Shown piece after piece: positions 57,345-64,000 of a DNA stretch of 64,000 nt. The DNA comes from Aggregatibacter actinomycetemcomitans DSM 8324 (GTDB lineage: Bacteria > Pseudomonadota > Gammaproteobacteria > Enterobacterales > Pasteurellaceae), in contig NZ_AQUU01000002.1 of assembly GCF_000372365.1 (NCBI RefSeq), forward strand, positions 111,228 to 175,227. Reading direction: 5' to 3'. The notes below the pieces were generated by a model that worked only from the letters and a program-made list of their open reading frames with translations, was not told where the DNA came from and did not search any database. Position numbers and translations under genes: made by a program. Position 1 is the first letter of the stretch. Every line of letters starts with the position of its first letter.

Positions 57345-58019
57345 ATGAAACCCTATTTAATTGCGCCGTCCATTCTTTCCGCCGACCTTGCCCGCTTGGG
57401 TGAAGACGTGGAAAAGGTATTAAAGTGCGGTGGCGATGTGATTCATTTTGATGTGATGGATAACCATTATGTGCCGAATTTAACCTTCGGTCCCGCCGTG
57501 TGCAAAGCCTTACGCGATTACGGCATCACAGCACCCATTGATGTGCATTTGATGGTGAAACCGGTGGATCGCATTATTCCCGATTTCGCCAAAGCCGGCG
57601 CCAGCTACATTACTTTCCACCCCGAAGCATCCGAACATATCGACCGCACTTTACAGCTCATTCGCGACTGCGGTTGCAAATCCGGTTTGGTTTTCAACCC
57701 CGCCACGCCGTTAAGCTATTTGGATTATGTGATGGATAAAGTGGATATTATTCTGCTGATGTCGGTGAACCCGGGTTTTGGCGGACAATCTTTCATTCCG
57801 GCGACATTGGATAAACTCAAACAGGCGAGAAAACGCATTGATGACAGCGGCTTTGATATTCGTTTGGAAGTGGATGGCGGCGTGAAAGTCTCCAACATCG
57901 CCGAGGTGGCACGCGCCGGGGCGGATATGTTTGTTGCCGGTTCGGCGATTTTCGACCAGCCGGATTATCAAAAAGTCATTGATGAAATGCGTCAACAATT
58001 AGCCACAGTAGGGAAATAA
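57345..58019 (+). CDS. rpe: Ribulose-phosphate 3-epimerase
   Basis: 224 residues of the TIM-barrel epimerase. Signature [44 protein letters not shown] (catalytic Asp and metal His), [20 protein letters not shown] and [17 protein letters not shown]. It interconverts ribulose-5-P and xylulose-5-P. It runs 2 bases ahead of gph. Uptake sequences lie in it in both directions. Confidence 0.95.
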   Translation: MKPYLIAPSILSADLARLGEDVEKVLKCGGDVIHFDVMDNHYVPNLTFGPAVCKALRDYGITAPIDVHLMVKPVDRIIPDFAKAGASYITFHPEASEHIDRTLQLIRDCGCKSGLVFNPATPLSYLDYVMDKVDIILLMSVNPGFGGQSFIPATLDKLKQARKRIDDSGFDIRLEVDGGVKVSNIAEVARAGADMFVAGSAIFDQPDYQKVIDEMRQQLATVGK

Positions 58020-58021
58020 GC

Positions 58022-58696
58022 ATGACAGGACAATTTAAATTAATCGGTTTTGATTTGGACGGCACGCTGGTGGACAGCCTGCCGGATTTGACGTTATCGG
58101 TGAATTCGGCGTTGGCGGAATTCGATTTGCCGCAAGCGCCGGAAGCGTTGGTGCTGACCTGGATTGGCAATGGCGCGCAGATTTTAATCGCCCGCGCCTT
58201 GGAATGGGCGACGGCGCAATCGGGTAAAACTTTGACGGAAGCGCAGATTGCCACGCTAAAAGAACGTTTTAATGTGTTTTACGGCGAAAATATTTGTAAC
58301 CGTAGCCGTTTATTTCCTAACGTCAAAGACACCCTGCAAAAACTCAAAGCCAAAGGCTACCGCTTGGCGGTGGTCACCAATAAACCGACCCAACACACCC
58401 GTCCCGTGTTAAAGGCGTTCGGCATTGAAGACTTGTTCGATGAAGTGCTGGGCGGTCAATCCTTACCGGCAATCAAACCGCATCCCGGTCCGTTGTTCTA
58501 TTTATGTGGCAAATTCGGTTTGTATCCGAAACAAGTGTTGTTCGTGGGCGATTCCCGCAATGACATTATTGCCGCGCACAATGCCGGCTGCCCGGTGGTG
58601 GGATTAACCTACGGTTATAACTACAACATCCCGATTGCCGAATCCCACCCGGATTGGGTGTTTGAAGATTTTGCGGAATTGTTGACGATGGTTTAA
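58022..58696 (+). CDS. gph: Phosphoglycolate phosphatase
   Basis: 224 residues of the HAD superfamily: motif I IGFDLDGTLVDSLPDL, motif II LAVVTNKPTQHTRPVL, motif III/IV VLFVGDSRNDIIAAHNAGC. It removes phosphate from 2-phosphoglycolate formed in repair of 3'-phosphoglycolate DNA ends. Order rpe-gph is the usual one. Confidence 0.93.
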   Translation: MTGQFKLIGFDLDGTLVDSLPDLTLSVNSALAEFDLPQAPEALVLTWIGNGAQILIARALEWATAQSGKTLTEAQIATLKERFNVFYGENICNRSRLFPNVKDTLQKLKAKGYRLAVVTNKPTQHTRPVLKAFGIEDLFDEVLGGQSLPAIKPHPGPLFYLCGKFGLYPKQVLFVGDSRNDIIAAHNAGCPVVGLTYGYNYNIPIAESHPDWVFEDFAELLTMV

Positions 58697-58745
58697 TGGA
58701 TAGTCTGTTTTGACTGTAATTATCATTTTATCAACGTTATGATTC

Positions 58746-58966
58746 TCGCCTTCCCCTGTTTGCGGGGAGGGGGGGACGTATCACGTTTTGAGCGCCTGCT
58801 CTGCCGGCGACCCCGAAGAGGATAGCAAGTAAAGAATGAACTTGCGAATAACTTGTCCCGAAGAGACTGAAAGGAAAATACCTAAATTTTCGACCGCACT
58901 TTCCCCCCCCCTCAGCCTTCGGCAGCTCACCCCGTAAACGGGAGGGAGCCAAGATTGACACAACAT
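58746..58966. repeat. GC-rich intergenic inverted-repeat element, copy 2
   Basis: Left end CCTTCCCCTGTTTGCGGGG plus a G run; right end, on the opposite strand, CTCCCTCCCGTTTACGGGG, so the two ends are inverted relatives, flanking about 130 bases that include one uptake sequence and a 9-C run (58903-58911). Its ends match the ends of the element at 35857-35955. It fills the gap between gph and ftsE and lies immediately upstream of the ftsE start. Confidence 0.65.
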
Positions 58967-58979
58967 ATTAGAGAAAAAA

Positions 58980-59630
58980 ATGATTCGATTTGCAAATGTG
59001 AGTAAAGCTTATTTGGGCGGGAAGCCTGCCCTGCAAGGGTTAAGCTTTCATTTACCGGCGGGCAGTATGACCTATCTGGTGGGGCATTCCGGCGCGGGGA
59101 AAAGTACCCTGTTAAAATTAATTATGGGCATGGAGCGCGCCAATGGCGGACAAATTTGGTTTAACGGGCACGACATCACCCGTTTATCTCGTCACGAAGT
59201 GCCGTTTTTGCGCCGTCAAATCGGCATGGTGCACCAGGATTACCGCTTATTGCCCGATCGTTCGGTATTGGATAACGTCGCTTTACCGTTGATTATTGCC
59301 GGGCAACATCCGAAAGATGCGAACAGTCGCGCCTTGGCGGCGTTAGATCGTGTGGGGTTGCGCGATCGAGCCAATCATTTGCCGGCGCATTTGTCCGGTG
59401 GGGAACAGCAACGCATTGATATTGCCCGCGCGGTGGTGCATAAGCCACAATTATTGTTGGCGGATGAACCGACCGGCAACTTGGATGGCGCCTTATCCTT
59501 AGAAATTTTCAATTTATTTGAAGAATTTAACCGCCTCGGCATGACGGTGTTAATCGCCACCCATGACATCGGCATCGTGCAACAAAAACCGAAACCTTGC
59601 TTAGTGCTTGAGCAAGGCTATTTACGCTAG
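58980..59630 (+). CDS. ftsE: Cell division ATP-binding protein FtsE
   Basis: 216 residues of an ABC ATPase: Walker A LVGHSGAGKSTLLKLI, Q loop (IGMVHQDYRLLPDRSVLDNVALPL), signature HLSGGEQQRIDIARAVV, Walker B LLLADEPTGNLDG, switch His LIATHD. With FtsX it controls septal amidase activation through EnvC. ftsY, its usual upstream neighbour, is absent; a repeat element sits there instead. Confidence 0.95.
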   Translation: MIRFANVSKAYLGGKPALQGLSFHLPAGSMTYLVGHSGAGKSTLLKLIMGMERANGGQIWFNGHDITRLSRHEVPFLRRQIGMVHQDYRLLPDRSVLDNVALPLIIAGQHPKDANSRALAALDRVGLRDRANHLPAHLSGGEQQRIDIARAVVHKPQLLLADEPTGNLDGALSLEIFNLFEEFNRLGMTVLIATHDIGIVQQKPKPCLVLEQGYLR

Positions 59631-59638
59631 GAGGTATC

Positions 59639-60574
59639 ATGAATTCCGGTCGTATGCGTTTTCCTTCTGGCATGCAAAGTGCGTATGTGTTGCGCGCCGT
59701 GCTGGCGGATTTGTTGAAACGCAAGTTCGCCACATTGTTGACGGTGTTGGTGATTGCCGTATCGTTCACGATTCCTACCGTCAGTTATCTGCTTTGGAAA
59801 AACATTCACCACGCCACCACGCAGTTTTATCCAGAAAGCGAATTGACCGTGTATTTGCATAAAAATCTGTCGGAAGACGATGCCAATTTGGTGGTGGAGA
59901 AAATCCGTCAGCAAGAAGGCGTGGAGTCTCTTAATTACATTTCCCGTCAGGAAAGCCTGAATGAATTTCGCCATTGGTCGGGTTTTAGCGAAGAACTGGA
60001 CGTATTGGACGACAACCCGCTGCCTGCCGTGGTGGTGATTAAGCCGACGAAGGCATTTAACGAATCGCAAAAACGTAACGAATTGCGCGCAACGTTAGAT
60101 AAAATCAAAGGCGTGCAGGAAGTGCGGTTGGATAACGACTGGCTGGAAAAACTGACTGCGCTGACTTGGCTGGTGGCGCATGTGGCGATTTTCTGTACCG
60201 TACTCATGGCGCTCGCCGTTTTCTTAGTCATCGGCAACAGCATCCGCGCCGATGTGTACAGCAACCAAGCCAACATTGAAGTGATGAAACTGCTCGGCGC
60301 CACCGATCAATTCATCCTCCGCCCGTTCCTCTACACCGGCATGATTTACGCCGTGTTCGGCGGTCTGTTTGCCTGCATTTTCAGCAGCCTGACCATCGGC
60401 TACTTCACCGGCGCCGTGAAATACGTCACCGACATTTTCGCCGTCAGCTTCAATTTAAACGGCTTAGGCTTAGTAGAATTTTTATTCCTGCTGATCGTCT
60501 GCACCATCATGGGCTACATCGGCGCCTGGTTATCGGCAACGCGCTATATTCAGTTGTTGGATAAGAAAGGTTAA
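59639..60574 (+). CDS. ftsX: Cell division protein FtsX
   Basis: 311 residues with the FtsX layout: a cytoplasmic N-terminus, TM1 (FATLLTVLVIAVSFTIPTVSYLLW), a periplasmic loop (about residues 60-180) that activates EnvC, then three C-terminal helices, including VAIFCTVLMALAVFLVIGNSI and the ANIEVMKLLGATDQFILRPFLY signature. 8 bases after ftsE, preceded by AGGAGG. In E. coli rpoH follows; here it is an ilvA remnant. Confidence 0.94.
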   Translation: MNSGRMRFPSGMQSAYVLRAVLADLLKRKFATLLTVLVIAVSFTIPTVSYLLWKNIHHATTQFYPESELTVYLHKNLSEDDANLVVEKIRQQEGVESLNYISRQESLNEFRHWSGFSEELDVLDDNPLPAVVVIKPTKAFNESQKRNELRATLDKIKGVQEVRLDNDWLEKLTALTWLVAHVAIFCTVLMALAVFLVIGNSIRADVYSNQANIEVMKLLGATDQFILRPFLYTGMIYAVFGGLFACIFSSLTIGYFTGAVKYVTDIFAVSFNLNGLGLVEFLFLLIVCTIMGYIGAWLSATRYIQLLDKKG

Positions 60575-60608
60575 GGGATAAAAGTGCGGTCGTTTCTACA
60601 GGCGTTTT

Positions 60609-61013
60609 TTAACACAAAAAATAGCGATAGGATTTGCTGTCGGTGACGTCCTGATAAACGTAGCCCAGTTGTTCTAACGCCTGTTCAAGTTCGGCACCGT
60701 TGCCTTGTTATAACTGGAAGCCGGCAAGAATGTTGCCGCAATCCGCCCCGTGGGCGCGGTCGTGGAACAGGGAAATTTTCCAGCGGGTGCCGAGGGTTTC
60801 GAGGAATTTCAGCAATGCGCCTTTTTGTTCCGGGAATTCAAAGGTGTAAAGGCGTTCGCCATGGTCGGCGACCCATCCGCCCATTAAATAGCGTACATGA
60901 GTTTTGGCGATGTCATCGTCGGAAATATCTTCCACATCGAAGCTGTTTTGTGTGAGATCGACGATGATGTTCGCTTTTTCCGCTTCATCTAAGGTACGAA
61001 CCCCGATGAACAC
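60609..61013 (-). pseudogene. ilvA: Threonine dehydratase (IlvA) C-terminal remnant, 5' end missing
   Basis: The minus strand encodes the regulatory (ACT-like) end of IlvA: FIGVRTLDEAEKANIIVDL, then DISDDDIAKTHVRYLMGG, ERLYTFEFPEQKGALLKFLETLGTRWKISLFHDRAHG and GNILAGFQL, all matching E. coli IlvA motifs. An in-frame TAA at 60708-60710 follows FQL, and beyond it the same frame continues (QGNGAELEQALEQLGYVYQD through SKSYRYFLC) to the natural stop at 60609. The catalytic PLP domain (about 380 residues) is absent: homology ends at about 61013, where virB4 sequence begins. It cannot make an active enzyme. Confidence 0.9.
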
Positions 61014-63072
61014 CCCTTATTCAAAACTGGAAAAAATATCTCGTAAAACAACCAAGTTAAAGGATAAAAAACAGGAGCTTGCTTATCAGTTAGAGACTAT
61101 GCAAGAAATGTGTTCCCGCTTGGATAAAGCACTGGAAGATTTTCGCGGTGAAGCTTTAACAACCTTTAGTAAAGGCGGTGCGCTTTATTCTGAACAATTA
61201 TCGTTTTACAACTATCTGATTACAAATCGTTGGCAACCGGTACGCGTTACCTCCACGTCGTTTTATCACTTACTGGGGAATACCGATTTACATTTTGGCA
61301 AAGAAACCGGGCAAATTACTTTTAATGGTGAAAGCCGTTTCTTCCGCTGTCTTGAAATTAAAGATTATACGGAAGAAACCTGTGAGGGTTTTTTTGACGC
61401 ATTAATGTATATCAATGCCGATTATGTCATTACACAATCTTTTCAGGCTATGCCAAGCAATGTTGCAAAAGAGAAGTTAGACAGACAGCAAAAACGCTTA
61501 AATTCCTCAAATGAGGCTGCCATTTCGCAAGTTGATAATTTAACTGTTGCATTGGATGATTTAGCAAGTGGTCGTTTATCCTTTGGTTATTATCATTTTG
61601 GCATGATGGTGTACGGTGATTCTATAAAAGATGTTACTGATAAAACCAATGAAATTATTGCGGTATTAAGTAGTTTAGGTTTGATTATTACATTGGCAAA
61701 TACGGCGTTAAGCGCGTCTTATTTCGGTCAATTCCCGGCAAATTTTGCCTACCGTCCACGCCTGGCAATGTTAAGTTCAAGAAATTATGCGTCGCTAACT
61801 TCTTTACATAATTTTGCCTCCGGTAAACGCAACGGGAACCCTTGGGGAGACGCGGTAACGTTACTGAAAACGCCAAACGGTCAACCGTACTATTTTAATT
61901 TTCATCAAAGTGCACCCGGTGTTGATGACAGAGGCGAAAAACGGTTGGGGAATACCGCAGTATTCGGGCAAGCAGGTTCCGGTAAAACTATGTTGATGAC
62001 GTTTCTCATGACACAACTGGATAAATTCAGACATACCTCTACTTTTTTACCAACCTCGGTAAAACGTGAATTGACAATGGTATATCTGGATAAAGATTAC
62101 GGTGCGGAAGCCTGTATTCGTGCCATGGGCGGAAAATACATGCTGATCCGTAAAGGTGCGCCGACCGGTTTTAATCCGTTTATGTGTGAAAACACGCCGG
62201 AAAATCTGTCTTTCCTTTCCACGTTGATGAAAATGTTAGTTACGCGTAAAGGCAGAACGTTGTCATCCCTCGATGAAGAAGAATTATTCAAGGCGGTTAA
62301 ATCGGTGATGGAATTTGATATGGAATACCGCAGTTATCCGATTTCACGCGTGATTGAACATTTGCCGGAAGGCTCAACTAAAGCCGAAAAAGAAAACTCC
62401 CTTGCCCGTCGTTTGAAAAACTGGGCGCAAGGTGGGGAATTCGGTTGGGTATTTGATAATCCTGCCGATACGTTAGATTTTACCGGGCATGCCGTATTTG
62501 GCATTGATGGTACGGAGTTTTTAGATGACCAGGATACTTGTAGTCCGCTTTCTTTCTACTTATTACACCGTATCGGAAAATTATTAGATGGTCGTCGTTT
62601 GATCATTTTTATGGATGAATTCTGGAAATGGTTAAAAGATGAAGCGTTTTCCGACTTTGCCTATAACAAATTAAAAGTTATTCGGAAAGAAGATGGAATT
62701 GTCATACCGATGACCCAAAGTATGGATGAAGTGTTGAAAAGCCCAATTTCCCGCGCGGTAGTTGAGCAATGTGAAACAACCATTTGTTTACCTAACCCGA
62801 TTGCCCGCAAAGTGGATTATGTGGATGGTTTTGGAATCAGCGAAAAACAATTTGAAATTATCCGTGAATTACAACCGGATTCCCGTACTTTCTTAGTGCG
62901 TAAAGGGCTCGAAACTGCTTTAGCTAAGTTAGATTTAAGCGGTTTAGGTCGTGAAAACTTAAAAATTCTGTCAACCAGTAAGGATAACGCAGAAATCCTA
63001 CATCAAATTATCGATGAAGTTGGCGAAGCCGCTAATGACTGGATTCCTATTTATAAACAACGTTGTGTATAA
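61006..63072 (+). CDS. virB4: VirB4-family type IV secretion ATPase, N-terminus missing
   Basis: 688 residues as read. Walker A TAVFGQAGSGKTMLMTFLM and Walker B LIIFMDEFWKWL are intact, with MTQSMDEVLKSPISRAVVEQCET and the C-terminal KQFEIIRELQPDSRTFLVRKG typical of VirB4/TraB. Agrobacterium VirB4 has about 140-160 more N-terminal residues before the segment corresponding to YQLETMQEMCSRLDKALEDF. The ATG at 61006 lies inside antisense ilvA sequence and has no convincing ribosome-binding site. So this is a truncated gene, 5' end lost at the ilvA junction. No uptake sequence seen. Confidence 0.85.
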   Translation: MNTPYSKLEKISRKTTKLKDKKQELAYQLETMQEMCSRLDKALEDFRGEALTTFSKGGALYSEQLSFYNYLITNRWQPVRVTSTSFYHLLGNTDLHFGKETGQITFNGESRFFRCLEIKDYTEETCEGFFDALMYINADYVITQSFQAMPSNVAKEKLDRQQKRLNSSNEAAISQVDNLTVALDDLASGRLSFGYYHFGMMVYGDSIKDVTDKTNEIIAVLSSLGLIITLANTALSASYFGQFPANFAYRPRLAMLSSRNYASLTSLHNFASGKRNGNPWGDAVTLLKTPNGQPYYFNFHQSAPGVDDRGEKRLGNTAVFGQAGSGKTMLMTFLMTQLDKFRHTSTFLPTSVKRELTMVYLDKDYGAEACIRAMGGKYMLIRKGAPTGFNPFMCENTPENLSFLSTLMKMLVTRKGRTLSSLDEEELFKAVKSVMEFDMEYRSYPISRVIEHLPEGSTKAEKENSLARRLKNWAQGGEFGWVFDNPADTLDFTGHAVFGIDGTEFLDDQDTCSPLSFYLLHRIGKLLDGRRLIIFMDEFWKWLKDEAFSDFAYNKLKVIRKEDGIVIPMTQSMDEVLKSPISRAVVEQCETTICLPNPIARKVDYVDGFGISEKQFEIIRELQPDSRTFLVRKGLETALAKLDLSGLGRENLKILSTSKDNAEILHQIIDEVGEAANDWIPIYKQRCV

Positions 63073-63082
63073 GGAGAACGTG

Positions 63083-63811
63083 ATGAAAATGTTTAAAAAA
63101 CTCACTTTAGTTGCCGTTTTGTCTCTGCCGGTATTGGTGCAAGCCGGAATTCCGGTTGTTGATGCCGCAGCTGCCGGTCAACGTCAAATGAGCATGCTTC
63201 AAACGGTGCAACAATGGGCAAAAGAGGCTAAACAGTGGACGGATACAGTTTCGCATTATAAAAATGAGCTGAAAGCGTATGCCGACCAATTAGCCTCACA
63301 AACCGGTATTCGTGATGTACAAGCCTTTATTGGTGAAGCGCATAGTTTATATGGTGAAATAAATGGCTTAAAATCTGAGTTTACCCCGGTTATTAATTTG
63401 GTTTCCGGTGGAAAAGACGCATTAAGCGCGAATGCTAAAAGCCTGTTTGAAAAATACAACCTTTTTGACCGTTGTAAGAATTTACGTCAAGGTGAAATTA
63501 CTTCCTGTGAAGCAAATATTGTTTCCACTGTGGAAAGCATGAGCTTCTTAGATTCGTTTGAAAGTAACGTCAATAGTAAATTGAAAACTATTGATAAACT
63601 CGCTAAACGGATGACAAAATCTCAAGACGTCAAAGAAAGCCAGGACTTAAAAAATGCAATGGACGTGCAGTTGGCCGCATTGCAATCACAAAAAGTCCAG
63701 TTGGATTTATTCAACGCACGGCAAACGGAATACCGACGCTTAATGAATGAGCAACAAAAACAGTTAGCGTCTCAACGTCGCTCAAACGTTAAGGGCGTTA
63801 TATTCAATTAA
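63083..63811 (+). CDS. virB5: VirB5-family type IV secretion pilus-tip protein
   Basis: 242 residues. Signal peptide MKMFKKLTLVAVLSLPVLVQA, followed by GIPVVDAAAAGQRQMSMLQTVQQWAKEAKQWTDTVSHYKNELKAYADQL, the VirB5/TraC helical signature with its conserved W and L pattern. It is the minor pilin of the T4SS. It starts 10 bases after virB4, with AAGGAG, in the order virB4-virB5 found in conjugative plasmids and ICEs. Confidence 0.85.
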   Translation: MKMFKKLTLVAVLSLPVLVQAGIPVVDAAAAGQRQMSMLQTVQQWAKEAKQWTDTVSHYKNELKAYADQLASQTGIRDVQAFIGEAHSLYGEINGLKSEFTPVINLVSGGKDALSANAKSLFEKYNLFDRCKNLRQGEITSCEANIVSTVESMSFLDSFESNVNSKLKTIDKLAKRMTKSQDVKESQDLKNAMDVQLAALQSQKVQLDLFNARQTEYRRLMNEQQKQLASQRRSNVKGVIFN

Positions 63812-63824
63812 TACGGAGTAAAAG

Positions 63825-64000
63825 ATGAAAAAACTTTTTATCGCATTATTTATATTAACTTTAAGTGCTTGTTCAGAAGAAGTTAAAAGTGTGGAGTATT
63901 ACAAAGAACATACGACTGAACGTCAAAAAATGTTAGAAGAATGTGAGAAAAAGGCGGAGCCATTAATGGCAAACTCCAATTGTAGTAATGCAAATAAAGC
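63825..64000 (+). CDS. eexN: EexN-like entry-exclusion lipoprotein, runs off right edge
   Basis: 58 codons visible. Lipoprotein signal MKKLFIALFILTLSAC, then SEEVKSVEYYKEHTTERQKMLEECEKKAEPLMANSNC, the EexN family pattern (V-x-YY...H..ER....EC....A.......NC) known from conjugative plasmids such as pKM101 and pVT745. EexN proteins prevent uptake of a second copy by recipient cells. It sits where virB7 is found in simple T4SS clusters. The gene continues beyond the window. Confidence 0.75.
   Translation, partial: MKKLFIALFILTLSACSEEVKSVEYYKEHTTERQKMLEECEKKAEPLMANSNCSNANK

Noticed and set aside
60904..61005. Longer N-terminus for VirB4 beginning at 60904
   Set aside because: These codons are antisense ilvA, not VirB4-like. 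Real VirB4 similarity begins at about 61,015.

Overview
The window is chromosomal DNA of a Pasteurellaceae bacterium, most likely Aggregatibacter or a close Haemophilus relative. The main evidence is the 9-mer AAGTGCGGT (the Haemophilus-type DNA uptake sequence). I counted by eye roughly 55 perfect copies on the two strands, where about 0.5 would be expected by chance. The second line of evidence is gene content and local order matching Haemophilus influenzae: acrR-acrA-acrB, opsX/kdkA, coaD-waaA-lgtF, lexA/plsB, yfiH-rluD-bamD and mreBCD. The genus call is an inference; no 16S gene is present.

Layout. 1-4.6 kb is an AT-rich surface-glycan locus: a GT9 gene broken by an in-frame TGA, two GT25 enzymes, a capsule-type (GT32-like) transferase and an HtrL/YibB-family protein, with rpmE embedded in it. 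4.8-13 kb holds priA, ftsN and a TetR-regulated RND efflux operon with a clear operator-like palindrome. 13-25 kb carries a methyltransferase, corA, yggT-yggU, a nitroreductase, an LTA-synthase-family enzyme, pgeF-rluD, bamD, ygfA with 6S RNA, zapA, a UPF0149 gene and pepP. 25.8-34 kb is core machinery: rpsP-rimM-trmD-rplS, mreBCD and rnr-rlmB. 34-37 kb is glycerol-3-phosphate metabolism (glpT behind a perfect CRP site, then glpQ). 37-46.7 kb holds dprA, rpsF-priB-rpsR-rplI, lexA with an SOS box, plsB, an ABC exporter, and an AraC regulator beside a carboxymuconolactone-decarboxylase-like gene. 46.7-51.3 kb is the lipooligosaccharide inner-core set (opsX, kdkA, waaA, lgtF) with coaD. 51.3-51.9 kb is the wreck of an IS150-type insertion sequence. 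52-57 kb is the nlpD-surE-truD-ispF-ispD-ftsB cluster, without pcm or rpoS, and with an extra small lipoprotein that looks like a copy of the NlpD N-terminus. 57-60.6 kb is rpe-gph and ftsE-ftsX.

The striking part is the right edge. At about 61,010-61,016 a 5'-truncated ilvA (which also has an in-frame stop) abuts, head to head, a 5'-truncated virB4. It is followed by virB5 and the start of an eexN-like entry-exclusion lipoprotein. These are conjugative type IV secretion genes. No uptake sequence was seen in that segment, consistent with acquired DNA. The apparent VirB4 start codon lies inside ilvA sequence, so the junction is either a real rearrangement or an assembly chimera. Many terminators in the core are built from inverted pairs of uptake sequences, including one between mreB and mreC.

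No tRNA, rRNA or CRISPR array was seen. All assignments rest on reading motifs and on remembered family features; no database search was run.
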